Shown here: positions 8,950-18,078 of the stretch, in pieces
Layout of the letters: each line of letters opens with the position of its first letter
How positions within the stretch are numbered: position 1 is the stretch's first letter
Notes under the pieces: generated by a model
Told to the model about the DNA's origin: nothing
Seen by the model: only the letters and a program-made list of their open reading frames with translations
The model's database searches: none
Translations under genes and position numbers: made by a program
Assembly (NCBI RefSeq): GCF_033955345.1
Contig: NZ_CP138332.1
Location: 4,588,001 to 4,652,000, forward strand
Direction of reading: 5' to 3'
Origin: Sphingobacterium bambusae
Lineage (GTDB): Bacteria > Bacteroidota > Bacteroidia > Sphingobacteriales > Sphingobacteriaceae
Length of the DNA stretch: 64,000 nucleotides

Positions 8950-9618
8950 TTATTGTTCATCGAGGCAGCCCGTTGTTGGCTGTTGTTCATATTTGGCCAA
9001 TAGCGCAAAGGATGTTAGTGCTGAAGCTGACGATGCACAATCGACGTCCTTATTTGGTAATTTATCCGGTATAGGGTTATCATTTGCTTTGCTACGCATC
9101 ACATAGGATTTCTGTAGGCAACGGAAAGGCTCTTCGTCTTTGAGGTATATACGTTGCTCCTGCACCTCATCTCGGGTGGCGCCCTCTGCCGCCGAGCCAC
9201 TGTCAAACGACCAAGTTGTGGCTTGTCTAAACTGAAAGAATGGTTTCTTATCCCGCACAAAGTAAGTTTCGTCCACTTCGTGATGGCTGTACTCACCATA
9301 GCTATGTTTGATCAGCAGCAGCTTGCCTTTTTCCGAATAGTATACCACACGTCCATTACGTTCTTCCTGACAGTCATATTCAAAAAATGTACTGTCCAAG
9401 GCTCCTTTCTGCAGGCGTTCCATCGTCTGCACATACGCATCCTGTATCGCTGCCACCGTTTCCAAAGACTGATCGGTAATTGGAGGTGTTAGGCTGTCTG
9501 CTGTTGAATTATCCGGAAGTATTTGTGTCGTATCATCGGTGCCGTTTTTTTTCGTTTCTGTATGGCAGGAGGCAAGCAGCGTGCTACCTGCAAGTAAAAG
9601 ATATATTGGTCGCATCAT
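8950..9618 (-). CDS. Lipoprotein of unknown function
   Basis: I do not recognise the family. From the ATG at 9618 (or the adjacent one at 9615) the product has about 222 residues. It begins with a lipoprotein signal, RPIYLLLAGSTLLASC, whose Cys would be lipidated. A Thr/Asp-rich linker follows, then a compact domain with alternating strands (FFEYDCQEERNGRVVYYSEKGKLLLIKHSYGE, ETYFVRDKKPFFQFR). Short beta-rich repeats of this type occur in many small Bacteroidota lipoproteins. The frame also reaches 9645, but those residues do not fit a signal peptide. It is convergent with the superoxide dismutase gene. Confidence 0.7.
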   Translation of the reverse strand: MMRPIYLLLAGSTLLASCHTETKKNGTDDTTQILPDNSTADSLTPPITDQSLETVAAIQDAYVQTMERLQKGALDSTFFEYDCQEERNGRVVYYSEKGKLLLIKHSYGEYSHHEVDETYFVRDKKPFFQFRQATTWSFDSGSAAEGATRDEVQEQRIYLKDEEPFRCLQKSYVMRSKANDNPIPDKLPNKDVDCASSASALTSFALLAKYEQQPTTGCLDEQ

Positions 9619-9750
9619 ACCTGTTTTTGTTCGAGGAAAGAACAAGTGAGCTTGTCTTTTGGTTTTTACAGCATAGCCTTTCCTCTGCAGCGTGTTGGCA
9701 TATTACGCGCTGTTAGCTTTGTCAAATAATAGATATTCAGGTGTTTATTG

Positions 9751-9781
9751 TTGCTGTGTTAAAATAATTTTCGTACATTTA
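9751..9781 (+). promoter_or_regulatory. Putative prp operon promoter
   Basis: TTG at 9751 and TACATTTA at 9774-9781 are 20 bp apart and fit the Bacteroidota housekeeping consensus (TTTG, about 20 bp, TAnnTTTG) with one mismatch in the downstream box. Transcription would begin around 9788, leaving a leader of about 100 nt before prpB. This is a match by eye only. Confidence 0.35.
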
Positions 9782-9889
9782 AGGAGAGCGGTTGGCAGCG
9801 CAGCAGAATGTGCAGTTGGCTTCCTTTACGTTAACCAAGGCAGCGGGTAGCTTCCGTCTGCGATTGTTTTATTTGTAAGACCCAATTAT

Positions 9890-10786
9890 ATGATATATTC
9901 CCCCGGCCTCCGTTTTAGGGAGGCCATGCAGCATGAGAAACCCTTACAGATTGTTGGCGCTATCAACGCCAATCATGCCCTTTTGGCACAGCAGGCGGGC
10001 TTCCAAGCCATCTACCTCTCTGGTGGAGGGGTGGCCGCCGGTTCTTTGGGTATTCCCGATTTGGGCATCACCAACTTGCAGGATGTATTGATCGATGCCG
10101 ATCGTATCGGCAATGTATGTCCGCTACCACTGTTGGTGGATATTGATACAGGTTTTGGACCTTCGGCATTCAATATTGAGCGCACGATACGCGCGCTGAT
10201 CAAGGTGGGGGTGGCAGCCGTACACATTGAAGATCAGGTGGGCGCCAAGCGCTGTGGCCATAGGCCCGGAAAAGAATTGGTGTCCGCAGGGGAGATGTGC
10301 GACCGTATCAGGGCCGCAGCCGATGCACGTACCGATGAAAATTTTGTATTGGGCGCGCGCACCGACGCGCTGGCAAGCGAAGGTTTGGAAAAAGCATTGG
10401 ATCGTGCGGTGGCCTATAAAGAGGCTGGAGCCGACTTTATCTTCGCGGAAGCCGTTCATCGACTGGAGGACTACAGTCGGTTTCGCGAAGCGACGGGATT
10501 GCCCATTCTGGCTAATATCACCGAGTTTGGCCAAACTCCGTTATTTACCGTCGATCAATTGGAGGCGGCCGGCGTAGCGCTGGTACTTTATCCGCTTTCG
10601 GCCTTTCGCGCAGCCAACAAGGCCGCAGAAATGGTGTACAACAACATTCGGCAGGACGGTACGCAGGCGGCCGCGATTCCGGCGATGCAGACACGTGAAG
10701 AACTGTATAACAGCATAAACTATTACGCATACGAGCATAAATTAGATCAATTGTTTAATACCGATCAAGATGGAAAAAACAAATGA
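9890..10786 (+). CDS. prpB: 2-methylisocitrate lyase
   Basis: The enzyme cleaves 2-methylisocitrate to pyruvate and succinate, the last step of the methylcitrate cycle that consumes propionyl-CoA. At 298 residues it is the normal size for PrpB. The isocitrate-lyase superfamily barrel is seen in GAINANHALLAQQAGFQAIYLSGGG, LVDIDTGFG (Mg binding), HIEDQVGAKRCGHRPGKELV with catalytic C122, and LGARTDALASEGL. Motif KRCGHRPGK with a single barrel separates PrpB from longer isocitrate lyases. It is the first gene of a prpB-prpC-prpD operon and overlaps prpC by 17 bp. Confidence 0.95.
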   Translation: MIYSPGLRFREAMQHEKPLQIVGAINANHALLAQQAGFQAIYLSGGGVAAGSLGIPDLGITNLQDVLIDADRIGNVCPLPLLVDIDTGFGPSAFNIERTIRALIKVGVAAVHIEDQVGAKRCGHRPGKELVSAGEMCDRIRAAADARTDENFVLGARTDALASEGLEKALDRAVAYKEAGADFIFAEAVHRLEDYSRFREATGLPILANITEFGQTPLFTVDQLEAAGVALVLYPLSAFRAANKAAEMVYNNIRQDGTQAAAIPAMQTREELYNSINYYAYEHKLDQLFNTDQDGKNK

Positions 10787-11921
10787 AACAGGTTTTAAGC
10801 CCAAGAAAAGCGTCGCCTTGTCGGGTGTGCTGGCGGGCAACACGGCCTTAAGTACGGTAGGGAAAAGTGGAAATGACCTGCACTACCGCGGTTATGATAT
10901 TTTGGATTTGGCATGGAAGGCTTCTTTTGAAGAGGTAGCTTACCTATTGATATATGGCGCCTTGCCAACAGAGCCACAGTTGCATACCTTTCAAACGCAG
11001 GTAGCGAGCCAACGTGGTTTACCTATTGCGATACAACGTATCTTGAAGCAACTTCCAACAACGGCACATCCCATGGATGTGCTACGCACCTATGTCTCTT
11101 TTTTCGGCAGTCTACAGCCCGAGAAAGAAAGTCAGCCCTTGGCGGCTGCACGAGACATAGCAAGTCGTCTGATGGCTTCCATGGCCTCGGCACTGCTCTA
11201 TTGGCACCACTTCAGCCAAAACGGTCGCGAAATTAACGTAGAAACTTCGGATGATACCGTGGGTGGTCATTTTCTACATCTGCTGCATGGCAGTGCGCCA
11301 TCGGCTTCTTGGGTGAGGGCCATGCAGGTGTCGCTAAACCTGTACGCCGAGCATGAGTTCAATGCGTCGACCTTCACGGCAAGGGTGATCGCCGGAACAG
11401 GATCGGACATCTATTCCTGTATCGCTGGTGCCATTGGAGCCTTGCGCGGTCCCAAGCATGGAGGTGCCAATGAGGTGGCTTTTGAGATACAGAGTCGCTA
11501 CGCCGATGCGGACGAGGCGGAGGCGGATATCCGAAAACGATTGGCGAATAAAGAAGTGATCATCGGCTTTGGGCATCCGGTTTATACCATCGCGGATCCG
11601 CGAAATGAGGTCATCAAGCGCATTGCCAAGGAGCTGAGCGAAGAAGCTGGAGATATGACACTCTATCGCATTGCGGAGCGGTTGGAGACGGTCATGTGGG
11701 AAGAGAAGCGTATGTTTCCTAATTTGGATTGGTACTCGGCCGTAGCCTACCATATTATGGGCATCCCCACAGAGATGTTCACGCCCTTGTTCGTTATTTC
11801 GCGCATCACAGGTTGGTCTGCCCATGTTTTTGAGCAGCGGCAGGATGGTAAGATCATTCGTCCAAGTGCCAACTATACCGGTCCAGATAATCGGGATTTT
11901 AAACCTATTGCCGAACGGTAG
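10770..11921 (+). CDS. prpC: 2-methylcitrate synthase
   Basis: The enzyme condenses propionyl-CoA with oxaloacetate to 2-methylcitrate. It has 383 residues, a type I-like citrate synthase fold of PrpC length. Visible elements are SALSTVGKSGNDLHYRGYDI near the N-terminus, the first catalytic His in LNLYAEHEFNASTF, the second in GFGHPVYTIADPR, and the Asp region in PNLDWYSAVAYHIMGIPTEMFTPLF with RITGWSAHVFEQ. Context, not sequence alone, favours methylcitrate over citrate synthase: it lies between prpB and prpD. The start overlaps the end of prpB, implying translational coupling. Confidence 0.93.
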   Translation: MEKTNETGFKPKKSVALSGVLAGNTALSTVGKSGNDLHYRGYDILDLAWKASFEEVAYLLIYGALPTEPQLHTFQTQVASQRGLPIAIQRILKQLPTTAHPMDVLRTYVSFFGSLQPEKESQPLAAARDIASRLMASMASALLYWHHFSQNGREINVETSDDTVGGHFLHLLHGSAPSASWVRAMQVSLNLYAEHEFNASTFTARVIAGTGSDIYSCIAGAIGALRGPKHGGANEVAFEIQSRYADADEAEADIRKRLANKEVIIGFGHPVYTIADPRNEVIKRIAKELSEEAGDMTLYRIAERLETVMWEEKRMFPNLDWYSAVAYHIMGIPTEMFTPLFVISRITGWSAHVFEQRQDGKIIRPSANYTGPDNRDFKPIAER

Positions 11922-11972
11922 CACCCGTGGCATCGTAGGTAATCATCGTATGAATTGTTTAACATAGCATGT

Positions 11973-13424
11973 ATGAGTGCATATATTTCGAATGAAAGAC
12001 CTGAAGTTGACCAGGTAATAAAAGATATTGTCGACTATGTCAGCCAGTATAAGGTTGAAAGTCCGGTAGCTTGGCATACGGCCTTCTATTGTTTTCTAGA
12101 TACCATGGGCTGCGGCTTTGAGGCACTTACCTATCCTGCATGCACGAAGATGCTGGGGCCTGTGGTTCCGGGAACCATCGTGCCGCATGGAGCAAAGGTG
12201 CCCGGAACTGCCTATCAGTTGGATCCAATTCAGGCGGCCTTCAATATTGGCACGATGATCCGCTGGCTGGATTTCAATGATACTTGGTTGGCTGCCGAGT
12301 GGGGGCATCCCTCCGATAATTTGGGCGGCATATTGGCTACCGCTGATTGGCTAAGTCGTACGCGCATCGCCAATGGCGAGCCGCCGCTAAAGGCCAAGGA
12401 GCTGTTGGAGGCGATGGTCATGGCGCATGAGATTCAGGGGGTATTGGCTTTGGAAAACTCCTTCAACAAAGTAGGGCTCGACCATGTGTTACTCGTGAAG
12501 GTGGCGTCCACGGCGGTGGTTGGCAAGATGCTTGGTTTAAGCTATGACGAGCTGGTCAATGCGGTGTCCTTGGCTTTTGTTGATGGCCAGGCGCTGCGCA
12601 CCTACCGGCATGCGCCCAATACCGGTAGCCGCAAGTCTTGGGCGGCCGGCGATGCTACTTCGCGCGCTGTTAAGCTGGCGCTTATTGCCAAGACTGGCGA
12701 AATGGGTTATCCTTCTGTGCTCACCGCACCCGTTTGGGGATTTTATGCGGTGTCGTTCCAAGGCAAGGCGTTTAAGTTTCAACGCGATTACGGCAGCTAT
12801 GTGATGGAAAATGTCTTATTTAAGATCTCTTTTCCGGCAGAATTTCATGCGCAGACGGCCGTAGAGGCTGCTATGCACCTGCATGGCATGTTGAAAGAGT
12901 TGGGGAAAACAGCCGAGGATATTGCGAAGATCAATATTCGTACGCACGACGCCGCCATTCGTATTATTGATAAGAAAGGACCATTGCACAATCCGGCCGA
13001 CCGCGATCACTGCCTGCAGTACATGGTTGCTGTGCCGCTATTGTTTGGACGATTGACGGCCGAGGATTACGAAGATGCGGTGGCTAGCCATCCGCAGATC
13101 GATGTGCTACGCGCCAAGATGAGCTGCCTCGAGGATACAAACTTTACCGAAGACTATCACGATCCCGAGAAAAGAGCCATTGCCAATGCATTGACCATCG
13201 TCCTGAATGACGGCACGGTGTTGCCCGAGGTGCTGGTGGAATATCCCATCGGACATCCCCGTCGTCGGGAAGAGGGTATTCCCAAGTTGATTGAGAAATA
13301 TAAACGTAATCTGAAGCGCGTGTTTGCTGAAAAACAACATCAGGCCTTGCTGCAGACCACGTTGGACTATGATACCTTTATTGCGCTAGATGTGCACACC
13401 CTCGTGGATATGATGGTTCATTAG
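11973..13424 (+). CDS. prpD: 2-methylcitrate dehydratase
   Basis: The enzyme dehydrates 2-methylcitrate to 2-methyl-cis-aconitate. From the ATG at 11973 it has 483 residues, the usual PrpD length; an in-frame TTG at 11955 is less likely. MmgE/PrpD hallmarks are FYCFLDTMGCGFEAL, RWLDFNDTWLAAEWGHPSDNLGGILA, KVASTAVVGKMLGLS, KSWAAGDATSRAVKLA and FPAEFHAQTAVEAA. No acnD or prpF homologue is adjacent, so the cofactor-free PrpD route followed by a general aconitase is implied. A GC-rich terminator closes the operon. Confidence 0.95.
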   Translation: MSAYISNERPEVDQVIKDIVDYVSQYKVESPVAWHTAFYCFLDTMGCGFEALTYPACTKMLGPVVPGTIVPHGAKVPGTAYQLDPIQAAFNIGTMIRWLDFNDTWLAAEWGHPSDNLGGILATADWLSRTRIANGEPPLKAKELLEAMVMAHEIQGVLALENSFNKVGLDHVLLVKVASTAVVGKMLGLSYDELVNAVSLAFVDGQALRTYRHAPNTGSRKSWAAGDATSRAVKLALIAKTGEMGYPSVLTAPVWGFYAVSFQGKAFKFQRDYGSYVMENVLFKISFPAEFHAQTAVEAAMHLHGMLKELGKTAEDIAKINIRTHDAAIRIIDKKGPLHNPADRDHCLQYMVAVPLLFGRLTAEDYEDAVASHPQIDVLRAKMSCLEDTNFTEDYHDPEKRAIANALTIVLNDGTVLPEVLVEYPIGHPRRREEGIPKLIEKYKRNLKRVFAEKQHQALLQTTLDYDTFIALDVHTLVDMMVH

Positions 13425-13457
13425 CGAGGAAGAAATTGCTGAAGAAGAGGTTTTGTA

Positions 13458-13494
13458 CGGCGCGGGACGAATAGATCACCCGCGCCGATTTTAT
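13458..13494 (+). terminator. Terminator of the prp operon
   Basis: A 9-bp GC-rich stem (CGGCGCGGG at 13458-13466 with CCCGCGCCG at 13479-13487) has a 12-nt loop and is followed by ATTTTAT. The T tract is short, but the stem is very stable and lies 33 bp past the prpD stop. Confidence 0.7.
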
Positions 13495-13515
13495 GTCCTG
13501 CCCCTCGTTCCACAC

Positions 13516-15630
13516 TTACAGTTGCCCTTTCCAATTGGATTCCAACCCATCATAAAAGCGGAAGTCTGATTCCGCCAATTGCCTAAGCCTTTCTGGTATA
13601 TGCCATTCATCACCAAGCGCAGCGAATGCATGGCAATCGTTTACAAAAGTTTTTATGCCTACCTGATCGATGTGGCTAAACACGCCGCCGGTATGGCGAG
13701 GGAAGCCAATGCCAAGTATCGAGCCTATGTCTGCGTCGGTTACATCCTGCAATACACCTTCTTCCAAACAGCGAAAACTATCGAGTGCCATCACATGAAG
13801 CAATCGTTTTTGGATAGTTCCGCTTTGGTCATTCACCGCTTTTTGCGCGATGCTAGGGTCGTTCCATATAGCTCTTTTTCCCGTTGTTTCGTTATAATTG
13901 TAAAAGCCTGCGCCTGTCTTACGTCCATTTCGCCCTGCTACGATAAGCGATTCCAGATACCGATAGCAGCGTTCTTGTCCGGGATGTAGCTGTGGCAAGC
14001 TATCATAAACCTGCAACATCAATTTTAAAGATATCTCGTCGAGTACGGCCAGTGGGCCGATGGCAAAGCCTGCCTGCCGCGCTTCCTGCTCTAGCAGTTC
14101 GGCTGGCAGCCCTTCCAAAAGCATCGTAACCGCTTCCAGTAGGTAATTGAAAAAAATGCGTGAGGTGAAAAACGCCGGTCCATCGCCTACGACGATAGGC
14201 ACTTTGCCGAGCTGATGTGCCAGTCTTAGCGCCTGCTGCAGTGTACGCTCGTCCGTCTTTTTGCCACGTATAATCTCGACGAGTGGCATGCGGTCTACCG
14301 GCGAGAAGAAATGCATCCCTATAAAGCGTTGTGGCAGCGGGCTCACCTCCGCGAGCTTGTTGATGGGAAGCGCCGTGGTATTGCTGGCAAAAATACCCTC
14401 GGGCTTAAGGTAGGGAAGGCTTTCCTTCGTTACGTTAGCTTTTAGCGTCTGGTTTTCGAAGACCGCCTCAATAATCATGTCGCTGTCCAAAAAATCTGCG
14501 GCATCGCCCGTCGGGTAGATGCGTGCAAGGAGATGATCCTGCTGCTGTTGGTCGATTTTTCGTTGCTCAAGCAGCTTGTCGGTGAGTCTCTTTGCATACC
14601 GTTTTCCGTGCTCGGCCGCCGCGCTGTCCACATCTTTCAATACGACCTGAATTCCTGCACGAGCGGCCTCATACGCTATTCCGGATCCCATGATGCCTGC
14701 GCCCAATATCCCAAGCTTGCCTATGGGGGAGGAAACTTTTTCCGTTGCCCGACGACTTGCTCGGTTGACACTGCAGTAGAGTGTGCGTAGCATATTTAAG
14801 GTTTCCGGTTTATCCCATAGCGAAGCCCATGCTTGCCGCTCCTGTTGCAGCATCTCCTCCAAGCCTCGCGTTGGATTATCCGCCACAAGCTCAAAAAAGA
14901 GATTGTCCGCGGGAATGAGACCACTGCTTTTCCTTCGCATAGCGCCCAAGAGGCTATCGGTCGTTGCATGCTGTGGCGGTATAGTCTTTTGCGTTTCGGC
15001 CGCGGCATAGGGTTTTAGTAGCTGTTGTTTAGCTAGCGCAAAGGCCTGCTCATAGTTCGCCACCTGCGCCTGAACGAGGCCGAGGTGCAGGGCTTCCAAA
15101 GCGGATAGAATATTGCCTTGGTAAAGAAATGGGATGGCTTTTTCTGGTTCCAGCATATGGAGAAGGAGGGAGCTGGCACCAAATCCGGGAAACAATCCCG
15201 TTGCGGAGGTGGGAAAACCGATGGTGGCGTCAGCCAAAGCGATGCGGTAATCTGCCCAGAGCAGCGAAGCCAAGCGCAAATCGGTGGATGTCGTATCCAG
15301 AATAGAAACAATGGGTTTATGCATGGCATGAAGGCGCATGAATTTAGCAAACAAGGCCTGCAATTGATCGGCAATGTCTATTTGTTGCCGCGAAGCCGCC
15401 AAGAAATAAGAAGGGTCAAAGTCGCCTGCCATTATCGGGCTACAGTATATCAATCCTTTCACTTCCGCCTTTTCAAGCTGCTCCAATGCATGTTCCACAA
15501 ATTCGGACATACGTTCCATATAATGAGATCCGACAGGTGCCCCCGTAGGTTGTAAATCCATAAAGACGATACCGTCCCTATCTTGTTCAATATGTATATA
15601 CTGCAGCTCGCTTATATCCTTTTTATCCAT
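13516..15630 (-). CDS. Fused enoyl-CoA hydratase / 3-hydroxyacyl-CoA dehydrogenase (FadB/FadJ-like)
   Basis: This is a bifunctional beta-oxidation enzyme of 704 residues, the length of the FadJ/FadB alpha subunit. The N-terminal third is a crotonase-fold hydratase (DADATIGFPTSATGLFPGFGA is the oxyanion/active-site region). From about residue 305 an NAD-binding dehydrogenase begins with LGILGAGIMGSGIAYEAARAGI. Next come FASNTTALPINKLAE and GMHFFSPVDRMPLVEIIRG with the catalytic His, and VGDGPAFFTSRIFFNYLLEA. Two C-terminal 3HCDH domains follow. The N-terminal domain looks more divergent than the dehydrogenase part. It is 36 bp downstream of the acyl-CoA dehydrogenase gene and probably cotranscribed with it. 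Confidence 0.9.
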   Translation of the reverse strand: MDKKDISELQYIHIEQDRDGIVFMDLQPTGAPVGSHYMERMSEFVEHALEQLEKAEVKGLIYCSPIMAGDFDPSYFLAASRQQIDIADQLQALFAKFMRLHAMHKPIVSILDTTSTDLRLASLLWADYRIALADATIGFPTSATGLFPGFGASSLLLHMLEPEKAIPFLYQGNILSALEALHLGLVQAQVANYEQAFALAKQQLLKPYAAAETQKTIPPQHATTDSLLGAMRRKSSGLIPADNLFFELVADNPTRGLEEMLQQERQAWASLWDKPETLNMLRTLYCSVNRASRRATEKVSSPIGKLGILGAGIMGSGIAYEAARAGIQVVLKDVDSAAAEHGKRYAKRLTDKLLEQRKIDQQQQDHLLARIYPTGDAADFLDSDMIIEAVFENQTLKANVTKESLPYLKPEGIFASNTTALPINKLAEVSPLPQRFIGMHFFSPVDRMPLVEIIRGKKTDERTLQQALRLAHQLGKVPIVVGDGPAFFTSRIFFNYLLEAVTMLLEGLPAELLEQEARQAGFAIGPLAVLDEISLKLMLQVYDSLPQLHPGQERCYRYLESLIVAGRNGRKTGAGFYNYNETTGKRAIWNDPSIAQKAVNDQSGTIQKRLLHVMALDSFRCLEEGVLQDVTDADIGSILGIGFPRHTGGVFSHIDQVGIKTFVNDCHAFAALGDEWHIPERLRQLAESDFRFYDGLESNWKGQL

Positions 15631-15666
15631 GCTGTTAGCGGTTTGTTTTTTTTATATGTGCTTGGT

Positions 15667-16836
15667 TTATTGCTTTTTCCGGTTGTAATCCACGCCGTCG
15701 ATCAGCATCTTAGCGATGATCTCCAGCATAATTTCCGAGGTGCCGGCGATAATCGTTCCCACACGCACATCGCGATAGAGCCGAGCGATCTTATAGTCTT
15801 CGGTAAAGCCATAGCCCCCAAAGAGCTGCAAACAGCGGTTCACAATATCGACGGCTAATTCGCTGGCCTGCAATTTGGCAATGGAACATTCCTTCACCGC
15901 ATAGCGCCCCCATTGTTGCAGATCGCAGCAATGGTAGATAAATGCTTTGGTGGTCTCTAATGCGGCAAACATGGTCGCTATCCGGTGCCGCAAAACTTGT
16001 AAATCCTGCAATCTCTTACCGAAGGCCTCGCGCTTGCCTATATACTCCAAGGTATACTGTAATGCAGACTCGGCTGTTGCCAAGCTATGGATGGCCGCCG
16101 TAAGCCGCTCCAATTGCAGCCCGTCCATCAGGTATTGAAACCCAGCGCCCTCCTCGCCAAGCAGGTTGGCCACCGGAACTTCCACCTCATCGAAATGCAA
16201 TTCGGCGGTATCCGACGCATGCCAACCCAATTTTTCCAATTTATTGGCCTGCACGCCAACCGCGTTTCGGTCGATCAGCAATAGGCTAATGCCCTTGCTT
16301 CCTTTGGAAGGGTCGGTCTTCACGGCGGTGATAAAAAAGTCGCCGTAATAGCCATTGGTGATAAAAGTTTTTGATCCGCTGACATAGTAATAGTCACCGC
16401 GGCGAATGGCTGTCGTTTTAATATTCTTGACGTCTGATCCGGCGCCCGGTTCGGTGATCGCCACCGCGCTTACCAAATCGCCGGCGATAATGCCCGGCAA
16501 GTAGCGCTCCTTCAGTGCAGAAGATCCATGTTTTAGGAGATATGGTGCCGACATATATTGTATCACCAATGCCGAAATTGTAAATCCACCCGAATAACAA
16601 TAGGAGAGTTCTTCACAAAAAATCATGCTGTAGTAGAAATCCAGATCCAGTCCTCCATATGCTTCAGGATAGTTGAGGCCCATAAAGCCCATGTCGCCCA
16701 TCTTTTTCCAAATGGAACGGTCGATCTGTCCTTCTTTTTCCCATTGATCCACATGGGGAGCTATCTCCTTGCGTATAAACGCCCGTAAAGTTTCGCGAAA
16801 TGTTTGATGCTCATCTGTCAGTAATGTTGCCTGCAT
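15667..16836 (-). CDS. Acyl-CoA dehydrogenase
   Basis: This FAD enzyme introduces the first double bond in acyl-CoA oxidation. From the ATG at 16836 (MQATLLTDEHQTFRETLRAF) it has 389 residues, the normal family length; the frame reaches 16896, but the added residues (IFFRSKKKRDNQYK) lie outside the fold. Family signatures are LVSAVAITEPGAGSDVKNIKT, YYYVSGSKTFITNGYYGDF, LGWHASDTAELHFDEVEVP, QLFGGYGFTEDYKIARLYRD and the C-terminal IIAGTSEIM. The catalytic Glu is in the long-chain/general position, within the C-terminal helical region. It leads a minus-strand pair with the hydratase/dehydrogenase; a thiolase gene lies on the opposite strand beyond the 17-21.6 kb island. Confidence 0.93.
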   Translation of the reverse strand: MQATLLTDEHQTFRETLRAFIRKEIAPHVDQWEKEGQIDRSIWKKMGDMGFMGLNYPEAYGGLDLDFYYSMIFCEELSYCYSGGFTISALVIQYMSAPYLLKHGSSALKERYLPGIIAGDLVSAVAITEPGAGSDVKNIKTTAIRRGDYYYVSGSKTFITNGYYGDFFITAVKTDPSKGSKGISLLLIDRNAVGVQANKLEKLGWHASDTAELHFDEVEVPVANLLGEEGAGFQYLMDGLQLERLTAAIHSLATAESALQYTLEYIGKREAFGKRLQDLQVLRHRIATMFAALETTKAFIYHCCDLQQWGRYAVKECSIAKLQASELAVDIVNRCLQLFGGYGFTEDYKIARLYRDVRVGTIIAGTSEIMLEIIAKMLIDGVDYNRKKQ

Positions 16837-16890
16837 ATGCGCTAAAGTTTTATATTGGTTATCTCTTTTTTTCTTTGAACGGAAAAATAT

Positions 16891-16904
16891 GTACACTAAT
16901 GTAC
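16891..16904. promoter_or_regulatory. Inverted repeat upstream of the acyl-CoA dehydrogenase
   Basis: GTACA-CTAA-TGTAC is a perfect 5-bp inverted repeat with a 4-bp spacer, about 55 bp upstream of the chosen start. Its position suits a repressor site for the fatty-acid oxidation genes. No cognate regulator is encoded next to it, so the function is a guess. Confidence 0.3.
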
Positions 16905-17064
16905 GATAAATAGATGGTTTTTGGGAAGGATTGTCTATATTTATTTGTGAATAAATCAGATCTCTTGAATTATCTGAGTTGAAATGCTACATATTTTTTT
17001 ATAAATATAAAGTGGAAGATAAATAGAACATGCATTTGTAGATAAGGAATAATATAATAACCTA

Positions 17065-17421
17065 ATGAAATACAGCATCCAATTTTTAATAGACTTTGTT
17101 GAGTCGGATAAAATACCTGCTTCAATTAAACACGATGTCTCGTGCCTTCTCGAATCTATCAACGACTGGCCCAATACGGTAAACGATTTAGATGATTTTG
17201 AGAAGCAGTTGACAGAAAATGTTCAAGCCGAACTGACGATTATCAATTTAAAGAACTACGCAAAGGAGTTATGTTTAAAAAACGATGCTTGGAAAATAGA
17301 AGCCCTCGGCTCATTGTATCGGTTGTATGATCAGTATGCTCATGGAGTAGTGTTGCATGAAATTTTAAATTCAATTGAAAGGTCGGTTGATGATTTGAAG
17401 ACTCCCGGTGGTATAAATTAA
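17065..17421 (+). CDS. Unrecognised small helical protein (island gene 1)
   Basis: I do not recognise this family. The product has 118 residues, is soluble, acidic and apparently all helical (FLIDFVESDKIPASIKHDVSCLLESI, NLKNYAKELCLKNDAWKIEALGSLYRLYDQ), with no signal peptide, so it is cytosolic. Small acidic helical proteins of this type are common among immunity proteins, but nothing here proves that. It is the first gene of an AT-rich island that contains several small unrecognised genes and gene fragments between two beta-oxidation gene groups. The ATG start is preceded by a long A/T-rich stretch. Confidence 0.55.
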   Translation: MKYSIQFLIDFVESDKIPASIKHDVSCLLESINDWPNTVNDLDDFEKQLTENVQAELTIINLKNYAKELCLKNDAWKIEALGSLYRLYDQYAHGVVLHEILNSIERSVDDLKTPGGIN

Positions 17422-17545
17422 CCGTCTATATTTAGTTCTGTATTTTTTACTGGTATGAAGGAAACTGCTGAGAATGTCTATTTAGACAAGCCTGCCATGA
17501 TTACGATATTCGGAGGTCACTCAGTTGATTATTAGAAGTTAAAAG

Positions 17546-17947
17546 ATGAGAAAATTTTTCACATATATAGGCGTCTTTTCAATGGTGTCAGTAGTATTTA
17601 GCATCTTCGTTTGCAATGCTTTAGCCAGCGGCTTGAAAAATGATCCATTGAAGGTCTTGTCCATTAAAAAAGTGAAGGATTTCTATATTATGGAGTTAAC
17701 CAGAAATGACTCCATTTTTACCGCACTTTCCTTCATACAAGAGATAGAAAATGGGAATGAAATTGAACGAGGAAACAGCTATCCACTTGTTTTAAAGAAA
17801 ATTTTTCCAATGGAAAAAAGGGCCGCTTACAATGGAAATACAGGAGCGGCATACGTTTTCAGGGGTAAAAAAATTAAAAGAAATAATAGGAACCATTGGT
17901 CGGTCTATGTGGTCAAAAATTTGAACGGTAAAACAATACGCAATTAA
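17546..17947 (+). CDS. Unrecognised small exported protein, NHWSxY family (diverged copy)
   Basis: The function is unknown. It has 133 residues with an N-terminal hydrophobic signal or anchor (FTYIGVFSMVSVVFSIFVCNALASG). The mature part shares a pattern with two lipoproteins further along (19883-20269 and 21161-21547): an acidic residue-Ser-[IV]-Phe-Thr (NDSIFTAL), LK[KR]I[FY]P (LKKIFP) and a C-terminal NHWS[IV]Y (NHWSVYVV). This is therefore a third, diverged member of a local family. Whether its Cys in VCNA is lipidated is uncertain. It is followed directly by a truncated leader of the same family. Confidence 0.55.
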   Translation: MRKFFTYIGVFSMVSVVFSIFVCNALASGLKNDPLKVLSIKKVKDFYIMELTRNDSIFTALSFIQEIENGNEIERGNSYPLVLKKIFPMEKRAAYNGNTGAAYVFRGKKIKRNNRNHWSVYVVKNLNGKTIRN

Positions 17948-17965
17948 GGCATTAGGAGAGCAGCT

Positions 17966-18046
17966 GTGAGATTCATTATCGGATTTTTTGTTGTTATCAT
18001 GTTTTTGGTTTCCTGTAATGGCCAAAAGCGACTACCACAGACATGA
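17966..18046 (+). pseudogene. Truncated leader of an NHWSxY-family lipoprotein
   Basis: Reading from the GTG at 17966, 26 codons encode a lipoprotein signal (RFIIGFFVVIMFLVSC then NGQKRLPQT) and then stop at 18044. The stretch 17981-18018 is identical over 38 bases to 19898-19935 in the intact family member. The rest of that gene is missing here. It is a decayed copy, evidence of repeated duplication and loss of this family in the island. Confidence 0.7.
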
Positions 18047-18078
18047 ATGATAATGTTCACAAAAAGTAACTGAGAAAA

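Noticed and set aside
17455..17535. 26-codon frame starting MKETAENVYLDK in the gap before the 17546 gene
   Set aside because: Too short and without homology I can name; could be a remnant, but this cannot be shown.
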